Shown: positions 34,893-47,391 of the stretch, in pieces
Numbering within the stretch: position 1 is the first letter of the stretch
Layout of the letters: each line of letters opens with the position of its first letter
DNA from: Tetracentron sinense
Lineage: Eukaryota; Streptophyta; Magnoliopsida; Trochodendrales; Trochodendraceae
Length of the DNA: 64,000 bases
Reading direction: 5' to 3'
Assembly (NCBI GenBank): GCA_015143295.1
Contig: CM026568.1
Location: forward strand, 31,938,441-32,002,440
Translations under genes and position numbers: made by a program
The notes under the pieces: model-generated
What the model was told of the DNA's origin: nothing
Seen by the model: the letters and a program-made list of their open reading frames with translations, nothing else
Databases searched by the model: none

Positions 34893-37800
34893 TTAAACAT
34901 GTATATAACTATCTTCGGCAGAATCATCGGACTCAGACGTCTCGGGTTGGATGATGATTAAAGGTACATCAACAATTTTCCCAGGAATATTTGTCCTAAG
35001 ATCGGTAATGCGATCGACATCAACTCCAGGGTCTTCCAAATGTGCGGCGCTTGGTTGATCTGTTTCGGGGCATGCCTCTCCCATATTTGAATAAATTACA
35101 TCTTGCATGTCGAAGAAGTCTCTGGGTTTAATTTGAATAGCAACGTGCCAATTTTTTTCTACTGGGTCTTCGACATAAAAGATTTGCATTGCTTGAGAGG
35201 CTAACACATAAGGTTCATCTGTATTTAACAACCGTCCAAGATTAACAAGCGTAAATTGGAACTCGTCTTGCTTCACACCCCTGCCTTTGGCCTTACCATC
35301 AACCCAATCACACTTGAATAACACAACCTTTCTACTGCCATAATAGTCAAGCTCAATGATTTCTTGTAAAACGCCATAGTAAGTAACATCCCTTGTCCAC
35401 GGTGACTTGTCATTCACAGATTCAAAGTTTGTCATTTGTGCAGTAACGACCACGCCGCTATTTGAGGTCTTCTTCTTACTGTCTACTGTTTTTGTTCGAA
35501 ACCGGAACCCATTAATGACGAACCTCTGATATTTTCTCGCAAACTTCGATGGACCACGTGCTAGCCATATTAGATCATCACGTAAATGGTCTGAACTTCC
35601 ATGAATCAACGTAGAAACCTGTTTGTGTTTACCGAACATGTTTTGTTAACTTAGAAACACATTAATAGTTGTGAAGATATGATCTATTATGCAGGTGTGT
35701 GACAAGGTGATTAGACTAAAACTTACATTTGACGAGAACCATTTTGAGAAAGCTTCTTTGTGGATGCGGTCAATATCGATTTGTCGCCTGTGGTGATTTT
35801 CTAGTGTTATTTGATCCAAGTGCTTCCTGAATAGCAACGATGTAAATTACGTCTCTTAATTAATACATAAATTGGTATTGAAAGATAAATAATGCATAAA
35901 GTGTCCTTACGAAATAAATGGGGCTACTTCAGGGCAGTTGAATAGTACATAACGATGCAACTACGTGGAGGACTCGTAGGATAAATGTACTGTGTCCTCC
36001 TTTCCCAACGCACGCCCAGGTCTAGAAAAAATGGACAGTCCTTCATATGTTGCAGTGTTATTGTCATCATAATTTCTTGGCACCCCGATTGGACTTTGTC
36101 TCAACATCGTCCAAATACCTCGAACAAAATGTGAGACATTCTTCAGCAATGTATCCCTCTGCAATAGAACCTTCGGGTCTACTTCTATTACGTACGTAAG
36201 ACTTCAAGGTGTGTAGGTATCTATTGGAAGGAAAAAAAGTGAGTGTTTAGCTAAGTCTCTAACATAAAACAATTTATACGCATAAAGAAGTCTTACGTTG
36301 CACTTACCGCTCGATTGGGTACATCCATCGATAATGCACTGGACCCGCAACCCTTGCCTCGCCGGCCAAATGGATAGCCAAATGAACCATAATGTCAAAA
36401 AAAGCGGGTGGAAATATTCTCTCGAGATGGCACAATATAATTGCACTTCGAGCCTCAAGCTTAGTGAAGCCATCTACTGTGCCAACTTTTGTACACAATT
36501 CTCTAAAAAAAACACATAACTCAATCAACGTGCCACTCACATCCTGGGGAAGTGATTTCCGAACTGCCAAAGGAAGAAGTTGATGCATTAAAATATGACA
36601 GTCGTGGCTCTTCAACCCACTGATCTTGAGCTCCTTCAAATTCACACACCGTGAAATGTTGGCTGCATAACCATCCGGGACCTTAACCTTCGCCAGTACC
36701 TTACAAAACTTTTTTCTTCTGGGGACAACGTGAAGCATGCTGCGGGCAAATAAGTTTTTAGCCCTACTGTATAAGGATGAAGAGTCGGTCTAATTCCAAT
36801 CTCTTTTAAGTCAAGACGAGCCTTCTAGCTATCCTTTGATTTTCCTTCAATGTTCAATAACGTGCCCACAATGCTGTCACATATGTTCTTTTCAATATGC
36901 ATCACATCTAAATTATAGCGTATTAATAGGTGTTCCTAGTACGGTAAACAAAAAAAAATACTCACCTTCTTCCAGTCAATATACTCTACATTATCCTGAC
37001 GTGGTCTTTTTTTGCTAGATGTGTTCAAATTATGCTTGCCAAGTATGACGTTCAGACCGACCATTTGCTCCAACAACTCGGACCCAGTGTGTGAATTCGG
37101 AGCAGTTCTTGATTCAATATTTCCATCAAAGGACTGTCTGTTCTTACGATATTTATGAGTGGCTACCAAGAATCGACGATGACCCATATAACAGAACTTA
37201 CGCCCATGTTTCAGGTAGTGAGAACAAGTGTCTTGATTGCAATGAGGACAGGCATAGCGACCCTTGGTGCTCTATCCTGACAAGTTCGCATATGCAGGGT
37301 AGTCATTGATTGTCCACAACAAAGCTGCCTTCATTTGAAAGTTTTGACTAAGTGATGCATCGTAAGTGCAAATACCGGTAATCCACAAATCTGTTAATTC
37401 ATCAACCAGTGGTTGTAAGTATACGTCAATATCATTTCCAGGAGCACGAGGACCAGGAATAAGTAGAGACATCATCAGAAATGGTTGTTTCATGCACATC
37501 CAGGGCGACAAATTGTATGGGATCAATACAACAGGCCAAGTGCTATGTGCAATGCTCATTTACCCGAATGGGTTGAAACCATCACTTGCTAACCCAAGCC
37601 TGATATTACGGGTCTCTGAGGCAAAATCCGGATACTGTTCATCAAGGTGTCGCCAAGCTTCAGAGTCAGCTGGATGCCTTAACACTCCATCTTTAGTGCG
37701 ACCTTCTGCATGCCATCTCATGGAAGAAGATGTCTTGTCAGACATGTAAAGTCTCTGAAGTCTAGGTTTTAGTAGAAAATGACGCAAAATCTTTGCAGGT

Positions 37801-38588
37801 ATTTTGTATTCCTTGTTAGATGACGGAGGAGCTGAACCTTCGTCTGCGGCTTTCCAACGTGAACTACCACAGACAAAGCATGCACTATCGTTTGCATTTT
37901 CTTTCCAATATAGCATGCAATCATTAGGACATGCGTCAATTTTGTTGTACCCAAGACCTAACTCACCAATTATCTTCTTACAGTGGTAGAAGGACTCAGG
38001 TAATGTTTCGCCTTTAGGTAGAGCCTCCTTAAGTAACTCAAGTAACATGGTGAATGATTATTTGCTCCATCTATTCAGACACTTAATATGAAATAACCGA
38101 ACGATGAAATAAATTTTACTAAATTTCTTGCAATCGGGGTATAACTCCTGATCGGCATCTTCCACTAACCGATAGAATTTAGCCGCGTCCGCGTTAGGGC
38201 TCTCTGGCATTTCACTTGTCCCTTCTTCAGTACGTGGCATCCCGAATGCCCCCTGCAACAGTCCGTGCATATCATCTCGAGGGGATGTTTCACCAGCGTT
38301 GTCTTCATGTAATGGCACAGTAAAAGATCTATTCCGCATAAATTTCCCGTGATATATCCACATGCCAGCCGCATAACCCTTATCCCATCCATCGCAAATC
38401 AAATGCTCATGTACTAAGGATCGAACATGATAATATCGGTTACAACAATTCTTGCAAGGGCACTTGATACTACCATCACTTCGAGTTGTATTAGACAGTG
38501 CAAAATCCAAAAAAAATTTGACCCCCTGTTCATAGACAACGCTTACCCGATCTGCTGTAACCCAACTTTTGTCAATGGTGGATACCAT
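34893..38588 (-). pseudogene. CACTA transposase TNP2 (TNPD-like), with stop codons and frameshifts
   Basis: Minus-strand transposase gene starting MVSTIDKSWVTADRVSVVYE. In order: the transposase-associated domain (PCKNCCNRYYHV, about 38560-38330), the TNP2 domain (SSRWKAADEGSAP, RYACPHCNQDTCSHYLKHGR, 38048-36950; DVMHIEKNICDSIVGTLLNI near 36905), DUF4218 (LKISGLKSHDCHILMHQLLP, RSAIILCHLERIFPPAFFDI, about 36700-36308, resuming near 36230 with EGYIAEECLTFCSRYL), and an intact-looking DUF4216 (35639-34893; TYYGVLQEIIELDYY, VVLFKCDWVDGKAKG). One frame runs from 38588 to 36825 and is broken only by five stops, at 38058-38060, 37560-37562, 37272-37274, 36936-36938 and 36825-36827. Frameshifts follow near 36715 and 36110. 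In an active element this would be the catalytic transposase. An intron donor GCG|GTAAGT lies at 36307. Confidence 0.93.
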
Positions 38589-39155
38589 TTTTTCGTTTAG
38601 TGATCACTGGCAATAGAAAACAATAGAAATGACTAAGCTATCCGAAGCTGAAATGCATGGATCATGCGTTATGATTAACATCAAACAAGACTAATGTAAT
38701 GGGTGGGGTTTTCCTATCCCATTCAGGAATACATAATCCCCAAGAGTTAGTAGCTCAAGTGTTCCACTTCAGAGTTGTGGAAATTTCGGCAGCATCTCCC
38801 CATGGCTCTCCAAGTACACGATTTTGACTTGGTGCAATGATCTCACCTTGTCAAAATATGTACCCAGAGAACAATAGGGATGACTGACGCACATTTTCAC
38901 AAACTGGAATAAGCATGAGCAACTAACACGTGCTTCGGGATTATGCATTACCAAACTGTCCACACGGACAATTCAAGAATCATTCGGTGACAAATACTCT
39001 TAATAGACATGGCGAATCAATTGTTAAATATGATGTTTGATCCACATGGGAACTAAACATCGTAAATTACAACTAATTCGTCCAACTCGTTGATAAGAGG
39101 AACACTTGTCACACAACGATACTTGAACGGGAGATATAAGTTTCAATGCATGCAC

Positions 39156-39194
39156 ATACACAATGATGTGCCAACTTGGCACATCATTGTGTAT
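39156..39194. repeat. Perfect 39-bp palindrome
   Basis: Arms ATACACAATGATGTGCCAA (39156-39174) and its exact reverse complement (39176-39194) around a single C. Confidence 0.9.
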
Positions 39195-40619
39195 ATAAGC
39201 CAACTTGGCATTATCTAACAAGCAATCTGAAAAATCAAAACGGAACCACCAAGCATAGCCTGGAGGGAGATGTAGTTAATTTTTAAGCAACATAGAAAAT
39301 GAATTAACCGAGTATTAGAAATAAGCTACAAAAATCGACATAAATCGTTAGAAGTATAAAAAAAACAGCTTAACATGCATAGAGATATTGCAGAGATTAT
39401 GGAGTAAAAGAAACTCTTATAATGAATAAGCTAAGATCCTTTACAACATTGCAACACCAAAACTCAAGAATCTTCACAACATCATTTTACCTGGACTTGC
39501 AGTCAGGTACCACTTCAAAAATTTATTATTATGTTATTTTTTGGTCGTCCCTTCTCTGCTTCCCAAGCATTTAATCTAGGTAAAAAACTCCAAACAGTAT
39601 TGATGTAAGAACTAATTAAGTGGAAGCAGGTCCATCTTTTCAATCCCGATTAAACCACGTGAACTAGACCTCCATTGAATGCAGGGTAAAGTATGAAAAA
39701 TATAAAATTATGTAGTTAATTCCATGAACTTAAAATTTAAGAATTTAAAAAAAAATTAGATAAGTTCCAAAAAAAAATGGCAGCAACAGTTAATATAAAT
39801 TAAAAATGGACAAAACAAAATTAATTGAGAATAACACTACCAATATAGAGAATCAAATGAAATATGTGATTCCTGCAATGATTAACTAAATGAAAAAGAA
39901 TAAAATATTTTCTAAATTTAAAAAAAAATGATAAGTTGATATTGAAAGTCAAATAATGATGTACCGTAGTATGTATCTGTAAATTCTGGTAGGATATTTC
40001 AAGTGCACATCAGATCTTTGTTAACAAATTGACACAATCGTCGAATATATCAAAAGATAATCAACAACAATTAATCGTAATCTTTTACAAACCCTTAAAT
40101 TTCCATCGAAGATGCATGTGCATCACACGTGATTGTCCAGTTATAATGTGTGCAAAAATTAGATGGAAAAAGAAATTACTAAATATTACTTGTTTTCTTG
40201 TAGTGACTCTTTCAAAAGTAGGTTCTAGGTGACAATATTAATATCCAATGAAGACACAAAGCATACTTGGGGCTTAGTTTTTCCTATCTATACGCCCACA
40301 AAAATCATAGGTGGATATTGCAATTCCCACAGACTATAAAAATTGTTTGAGTTTTCTTATATTGTTGGCTTCCCACTAATTTAGTTAAGTCAAACCAGGG
40401 AATGGGGTGTTAAAAGGAACACAAGGACATCGGGTAAGATAGGAAACGTACCCATGGGTCTGCTGAGCAGTGTTCTAAAATTTTGTAAAACAACTTAGGG
40501 GCCATTTGGGTACACTTTCATTTTTCTGTTTATATTTTTAAAAATTGGTACCGACTTTTTGCTTTCAATTTTTTAAAGTATGAAACACACTTGACATTAC
40601 TAACTATTACTTGTTTTAA

Positions 40620-40690
40620 AGAAAAAAAAACAAGTTGTTTGGAGGAACATGATTGTGCAGCCAACCCCAAATAGTTGGGATAAGGCTTGG
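40620..40690 (+). repeat. 3' tail-like fragment of a plant LINE or SINE
   Basis: GCAGCCAACCCCAAATAGTT followed by GGGATAAGGCTTGGACCATG resembles the shared 3' end of some plant non-LTR elements (CCCAAATAGTTGGGATAAGGCT, from memory). The rest of any element is not visible. Confidence 0.45.
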
Positions 40691-41766
40691 ACCATGATAC
40701 ACCTCTAGGAAAAAACTAGCAATTGCAAGTTTCAAAATAACTTGGCTATAGTATGTCACAATAAGAGTATGTAGTGTATATATATATATACACTTACGTA
40801 TGTCCAAGTACCTCTAAAATTCTCATATTCTTGTCGATATCTTCCTATATATCTTCCTAGCTAGGAATAATCATCCAAAGAAAATAGTTCTTGCCTCCTT
40901 GGCAATGAATTAGATGAATAGTTGGTGCATCTCCTTTTTAAATTCCAGCAAAGACAATAATGGGTGGATCCACCCTTTCTGTAAGAATGAATCCGATCCA
41001 TGGGGGCCAAATCATTATTTATGCATCCATCCTACTTAGAATTTCTGGAAAAAATTCAATAAGTTTGTTATAGGGTGAAAAAGCTTTAATGAAGTTGCTA
41101 TTATTCATAGATCATATAAGCTTTTCCCATAGGTGGTACAATTTTGCTTGAACCAACAAGGAAATTAGGGAGTAACTAATCAGAAAGAGTTACTGGGTTG
41201 GTTTAAGGTGAAATCAAACATATCAAGGTTGATCATCATTTCCTCAAAGAGAAAGCTCAACTCAAGGGGAAATTTTTTATCGTACTTTAAATCAAATTGC
41301 AGAAACCTTGTATTTTCAAGACAAACATTTATCATCATCTGGCTTAGCTTGAAATTCTTATTAATTTTCATCGCTTTATTTTCTTTTTAATTTATTTACT
41401 AGTCCATTAGGCAGTCATAGATGGCCATTTCACTATGATCGAGACAACATGTAAGATGCATACATAGACAAAATGACTGCATATTCTTCTTTGTTCAAAA
41501 TTCTTTCTCCCATTTTTCATCTGAGCAAGGTCAAGTTAACAAGGAATATCTACCGAACCCAATCAGTTATAATATATAGCACAACATGGATCACTAGCAA
41601 CAATTCACAAGCTAATTCAGTGAAAATGAAGACAAACACATTACACCAACCATGTATTCATCAAGAAAGCAGGCATTATGTTACTTTTCAATTTTGCAGC
41701 AGCTCCTTTTTAAGAATTTTTAAGGATAATTTCAAACTATACTACCCATATTGAGTCACATGTGAT

Positions 41767-44105
41767 TGTCAGCACCCTATTTTTACACCCCTTAACCGTG
41801 GTTAATTAATTTAGCCATGGTCCAAACCAAACCCTAGGTAAACCCTTAACCATAGGACTAAACCCTAGTTAAGACCCTAGTTAACCTAAGCTTAACCCTA
41901 GGTAGTCCTAAACCCAAACCCTAGGTAGCCCTAGCCTAACCCTAATAAGCCCTAGGTATACCCAAGGCCCAAGCCCATTTGACCAAACTTATACCTAAAC
42001 AACTCCATCAAACCCAATTACCTAATTTCATTACCCAACCCAAGTAGTCAAGCCCAAATATCCAATCACCCAATTGCCTAAGCCAAAGCCAATTTCCATA
42101 GCCCAAGCCCAAATGTCATAGTCAAAATCCAATAATCATAACCCATGACCCATCTATTAATAACCCATGATTCATAAGACCTAATCCATATATCCATATC
42201 CACCTACCCTATATCCTACAACCCATACCCATATAACCCATAGTTCACTCAACCCACCAACTCTCTTACACCTCTCTTACACCCTATATCCTAGAACCCA
42301 TACCCATATAACTCATAGTTCACTCAACCCACCAACTCTCTTACACCTCTCTTACACCCCTTACAATACTCAACCATCAACTCTCTTACACTCCTTACAA
42401 CACTCAATCTATCAACTCACCTTACAACACTCAAGTCTTTACCCACTAGCTCCTTTTATCCCTCATGTAAAAGACACAACCCAACCTCTTAGTTTTCCTA
42501 TAAATATCAATCCCTTAGCTCCTTAGATCCATCCCTCAAGACCTCTAGAAGGTTCCCACCCACTTGTGTTTCTCTTGAGTTTGAAGAAGGGAGAAGAAAC
42601 TAAGGTTTAGAGTTTGGAAAGAATTCTAAGACTAAAAGCTTAGAGTTCTTCACTAACTCTCTTCCTTTGTGGATTCTAAAACCCTACTACTTGGAGCATT
42701 GAAGGAGAATTCTTGGAGGAGTAGGCACTCATCCTTTCATTTTCTCTTCTTTTTTATCTTTTTTTTTATTTGGTTCTCTCTTCTTGATCTCTCATTTCTC
42801 AAGCATAGTTGGGCCTCTCTACACCAATCAAATGGTGTAGACGGACCCCATACCAAAGGCAAGGAGATGCTCCTTTTTTCTTTTCCTTTTCATGTACATA
42901 TTTTTTTTCTTTTTTATGTACCCACAAGTGTGGATATGGGTAGGCCCATAGAGAGTGGAAGCTAAAGCTATACCTCTCTTTTTCATTTTGTTTCCTTTTG
43001 AGATTCTAGTCATCTTTCTACAATTTTTTGTGAAAGCTCATCCCCTCCCTAACATTCTTTAGAGCAACATTACATCATTAATAATGGTGTAAATGAACCA
43101 CCTTAAAAGGGAGATGATGAGTTTTCATTTTCTTTCATTTCTTTATTTTTCCTTCATGTTCTATGTTGAATGGGTAGGTGATGGTTTAAGGACTTAAAAT
43201 AAATGATAGTTTAAGGACTTAAAGAGGACATTCTTAAAAATGTCTCATACCAAAGACAATGATATTTGATCTATTATCAACACCAATTCAACAAAATAGG
43301 TGTTGGCAATAGACCATTTACATTCATAAGGCACATCCCTCTTTATGTCTTAAACTATAATCTTTTAGCCAAACTCTTGGACTAAATTTGACTTTAGTTA
43401 AGTTTGTCAAAACCTTACCTATCTCAAAATACCAAAAACATGATAAAATCTTAAAACACAAAAAACATTCAAATATAACCAAAATATAAAAAACATTCAA
43501 ATATCCCCAAAAATCTCAAAAAATATAAAAAATACAAAAAGACCAAAAAGAGACTTGTAGGGCCTCCTTAGCTTTGGTTAGCTCATCTAACCATGGATAA
43601 ATACCCTCTAACCGCGGTTAGATATAACACTTGTGCACTTGACCTCCCCGGTCAACTAAACCATAGCCTTCTAGGCTAGACCCTTTGACCATCCTATGCA
43701 CACACACACTCCCCCCTAGCCTCGGCACGGGCTCATGTGCCAGAACTACGCTCGGTCTGATCTCACCATGTGAATACGTAGGCAACTCAACTCGGGTTCG
43801 ACCCTAGCCATCTAGCTTTCTATTTTTCTTGGATTAGCACTCACTTAAAAACTTTGGACATTTTAATTAAACTTTGAGATTATAATTGGCTTAAGTTTAG
43901 GGAGTAGGTAACCGTTATAAAACGGGGGTCTTGGGGTGCCTAACACCTTCCTCAGGGCTTAATCGAACCACTTACCCTAACTCTGATTAGACCATTTGCC
44001 TTATCCAAACAAACAAATACCCGGGACCTATCCCTAAGAATGAATAGGTGGCGACTCAAGTCAAAACATATAATTGTGAAAGTGGGTAGAAAATCCATGC
44101 TCACA
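41767..44105 (+). mobile_element. Solo LTR (Ty3/gypsy, Tat-like), 2339 bp, second copy
   Basis: Same LTR as 28408-30817, same orientation, starting TGTCAGCACCCTATTTTTAC and ending CATGCTCACA. Flanking 5-mers GTGAT (41762-41766) and GCGAT (44106-44110) match at four of five. TATA box at 42498-42506. It differs from the other copy by small indels, including a shorter U3 minisatellite. Separate flanks show an independent insertion whose interior was lost by recombination. Confidence 0.92.
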
Positions 44106-44354
44106 GCGATAATTAATGGTCTACGGCATTATATGAAGTCAAGAACATATCCATGATCATGCCTGATAGCCAAATTACTTACCAATAACCCTTTTCCCTT
44201 TTCTCTCTTCTGAAAGGGATTGATCTACATCCTCATTCTCATCCTGTGACCGTGTATCCTACATTCAAATTCCCCCCAACAAAATTAATATTAGTCGATA
44301 AAAAATATAATCGAAAACTGATATAGAAAATCACATATTCTACCATCTATCCAA

Positions 44355-44600
44355 TGTAGGGGCGGAGCCAGGATTCTCTTGCAGGGTGGGGCTAACAATG
44401 GGGTTCGGGGGGAATAGCCGTCGAAAAAAAATTCATAGCCAAGTTCATGGGTCATCACGTCTATTTGTAAAGAATATATTTTTTCTGACAAGTTTAGGGG
44501 GACTGCAGCCTCGCCCCCCAGGATCTTCCCCTCTCCCATGCTATTAATAATATAGTTTATTTTTCCAAAATTTCAGGGGGGGCTTTTAGCCCCCCTTCAC
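44355..44600. repeat. GGGGCGGAGCCAGGATT-type repeat
   Basis: Starts GGGGCGGAGCCAGGATTCTC, followed by GGGGTTCGGGGGGAATAGCC and ends near GGGGGGGCTTTTAGCCCCCC. The same sequence lies inverted at about 56385-56570, and part of it at 6240-6360. The end sequence resembles hAT termini, but I cannot bound it. Confidence 0.55.
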
Positions 44601-44649
44601 TACTACTCCATTTCATAGAAAATACTTCTTACGTATCAAATAGACGGAC

Positions 44650-44733
44650 CAGTCGTGACGGCGCATGTTTCCGTCACTATAAGGGAAGTATTTCCATCAC
44701 TACTATTCCGTCCCTGCGCGCTAATGGACTACC
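44650..44733. repeat. Internal copy of the CACTA right terminus, lacking the tip
   Basis: GTGACGGCGCATGTTTCCGT through ATTCCGTCCCTGCGCG parallels the right end of the element (GTGACGGCCTACTTTTCGGT ... ATTCCATCGCTGCGCG at 47297-47374) but stops before the terminal GGTAAATTTCTTGTAGTG. Confidence 0.7.
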
Positions 44734-45458
44734 TAACCTACTGGGGACCAAGATCAAGCAATTTCATATAACCCCTTTTATATGCAATTTAATGGATTAC
44801 CCCAAGACAACACCCCAGCTCTCCTCTCCTTATACTAGACCCCCCTGATCACTCCTCACCAAGGTAAACAAAGCCAACCCATTGATGAGTTGAACTCGGT
44901 TACCATAGAAAAACATTTGATATTATAAGATAACCTGAAGCAAAAAGACAATCAAAGGAAGCACTACACTCTAATGAAAAATTAAACTTCAAGAAATAAG
45001 CAAAGAATGGGCAAACTTGCAAATCTGAGCCAAAACAGTCACTAATTGATGAGTCAACTTAAAGAAAGAATAAAATCACGGTAATCCTTTACAAAAAGAT
45101 TAGAAGGAATACCAAAATGTTACCTACTAGAGTATAAGTACTTAAATTACTCAAGAGTCAAGAGATATTAACCATTCAACCAATAAGCACCCAAATTTCA
45201 TGCTGAGATGTCTAACCTTAACTCCACCAAGAACTTTCTCAAGTTTCCTGAAATTTGGTTCTTTCATCTATCACTTGTGTTCCCCAAATTTTAACTGTGG
45301 ATCTAATCGACCTCAACATTTCTTTTGTTTTTGGTAATGCACAGCAAATGACCCTCAAATTTCAGGGAACAGAGATGTGCCTAACTAATCTCAAATAATT
45401 TTGCTTCCTAAATCTTGATTCAGAAAAACTGAAGCATGATACAGAGAAATCTATCTAT

Positions 45459-45500
45459 TAAACCCACTTTCCGAAGATCTCTTCCTTCTCTTCGAGATAA
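45459..45500 (-). pseudogene. Second, 40-bp plastid rps16 fragment
   Basis: The minus strand encodes [13 protein letters not shown], the residues preceding FYDP in plastid S16. It differs from the equivalent stretch of the 3985-4250 copy at a base that here keeps the G expected in the plastid protein. Too short for function. Confidence 0.65.
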
Positions 45501-47064
45501 ATAGAATATATCTTCATTACTTTATCTAAATTTATATACTTCTACACATTAATGGTAATAGCCATATCTGAAAAATCATAAACAAATACGCAAGTATTGT
45601 TATGTCAGAATATGTAAGCTAGGCTGATTCAAAGATTCTTGTAGCATAGGAATGCACTGCATGAGAAAAACTTTAGGTCAATTATACAGTAGGTGTTGCT
45701 AACAACAACAGCAGTCAACCAAATGTGTTTTGGGCCTTTTGGCAGGAAGAAAAGAGCAGAGGACACACCAAATGTTCGCAATCCTAATTAAGCCAATATC
45801 AGTTAGAAGCTCATAAATGGAAATATATGGAAATGTCAAAATTTATGAGGCTTCAAAGAAGCTATGAAAGTGCATGGTTCATCATTATTCAACAGGAAAT
45901 AGCTTTATTCCTGTACCCGAAAAACAAATAAATCCCAAAAAAACAAAGGAATTTGAAATTTTAACAAAACAGAATATATAAAATGGTGTGAGAGTTGGGG
46001 GGGACCAAAGACCCGTGGCTGAAACTATGAAAAGGCATGACCCATCATTCAACAGCAAATAGTTTAACCTACTCAGAACCTGTACCCCCTCACCACCCAC
46101 CCACCCACACACACACAAACAAAACTTTCAAAAATTCCCATAGTAGATAAGAAGGCATCCCCATACTGAATCTAATCTTGTGAATCTAGATCAATATGCA
46201 AAAGAGGTTAGCTTTCGCAAGATGTATCACCATAAAAGTTTAATTATGAAATCCTAAGAGAATAGAGTTCCCAATTATGAAATCCTAAGAGAAAAGAGTT
46301 CCCAATAAGAAACAACTAACCAGAAATAAGAGTTCAGTCACAACTAGAAACTGCAAATAGACCAAGCAACGGGAAATGCAAAGGAATTTTTAAAAAGAAT
46401 GACAAGTTCTATCCTATGGATCATCAATCAATAATCACACGTTAATCAATTGATCAAATTCTAACCTTGATATAAAAATTGGAAGTTACTGGACAACCAA
46501 TAGGCGTTTCATTTTGCGAATCCCCAATGACGAATGAAACCCTAAAAAAAACCTAAAACAACAATCAAGAATAACATGTAAAAAAACAAAAGGAAAAGAG
46601 GGAAGGAATCATCTACCGTAGTAGAGAGGCAACCAGAAGAGAATAATGAAACTAGAGGAGAATAATGAAAAAACATCGTTGATCCACTTAGTTAAAACAA
46701 AACCAGAAGAAAAAAATGAAAAAATATGAAGAGAATAATGAAAAAATATCATAAAATACAAGAAGAAGAGAGGGAAGAGAGAGAGAGAGCTACCGGAGAG
46801 AGGAGAGCCGGCCGGATCTTGGTGATGGGGGCATGCTCTTTAGATCAAGAGATAGAGAAGGGCTATCGCCGGCGTGAGTGCCAGTCGGAGGTCGTAATGC
46901 CGAGATCGTCTTCAAATTGAGAAAAGAGGAGAGTATTGACAAGATTTCAGGAGAGATTTCTCTCCTTTGCCGCTGAACTGAAGAAAGAAGAAAGTGAGAA
47001 GAGGAGAGCGGGAACCAGCAGATATTTTGGGGAATTGCTAGGTTTCGCAGGCTGATTTTATAAT

Positions 47065-47391
47065 TAAGCTTAGTAGAGACGGAACTTTTTCCGTCAATAT
47101 AAAATCTAACCCATAGTGACGGAATATTTTCCGTTACCATATCTAACTTCAGTGACTAATATTATTTGAGACGGCCCATTTCCGTTACTAATATTTAATT
47201 CTTATTGGTGACAGAAATAATTCCGTCACTAATACTCGATTTATGTGCAAAAAACTAAATCTCCAACAAATTTCCTATTAAAACGAAACATTAGTGACGG
47301 CCTACTTTTCGGTCACTATAATTAATATATTAGTGACGGAAAATTTTCTGTCACTGCTATTCCATCGCTGCGCGGTAAATTTCTTGTAGTG
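47065..47391. repeat. Right terminus and subterminal repeats of the CACTA element
   Basis: Units such as GTGACGGAATATTTTCCGTTA repeated in both orientations, ending in the inverted CACTA terminus at 47391. Confidence 0.93.

Larger units (their letters stand above)
38589..41766. other. CACTA interior upstream of TNP2, mostly unassigned
   Basis: AT-rich. Contains the palindrome at 39156-39194, a LINE or SINE tail-like segment at about 40620-40690 and, near 40390-40450, one arm of the shared MITE core (GGGGTGTTAAAAGGAACACA). No host gene recognised. Confidence 0.5.
44106..47064. other. CACTA 5' region upstream of the transposases, mostly unassigned
   Basis: Leader and promoter side of the element, AT-rich. 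Apart from the entries at 44355, 44650 and 45459 I see no gene. The frame 46790-47140 (minus) has no recognisable domain, though a first non-coding exon here is possible. Confidence 0.45.
26059..47391 (-). mobile_element. CACTA (En/Spm, CMC) DNA transposon, 21.3 kb with nested inserts
   Basis: Both ends carry the CACTA terminus: CACTACAAGAAATTTACC at 26059 and its reverse complement ending CTTGTAGTG at 47391. The match extends through CGCGCAGCGA. The target duplication is TTT on each side (26056-26058, 47392-47394). Subterminal regions are dense in GTGACGGAAATATTTCCGTC-type repeats, the usual transposase binding arrays. Inside, both transposase genes lie on the minus strand: a TNP2 type (34893-38588) and a Transposase_24 type (27631-34437), both with stop codons. 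Two solo LTRs (28408-30817 and 41767-44105) account for about 4.7 kb. The copy cannot move by itself but its ends look usable in trans. Confidence 0.95.

Noticed and set aside
36936..36966. Intron donor GTGAGT in TNP2 after DWKK
   Set aside because: The frame continues through it as VSIFFCLPY and on to NLDVMHIEKN, as in the family, so the sequence is coding with a stop replacing tryptophan.
28408..44105. One giant LTR retrotransposon with 2.4-kb LTRs
   Set aside because: Each LTR has its own 5-bp duplication, and the DNA between is CACTA transposase sequence with no gag or pol.
46790..47140. 116-codon minus-strand frame near the CACTA right end
   Set aside because: It runs into the subterminal repeats and has no recognised domain.
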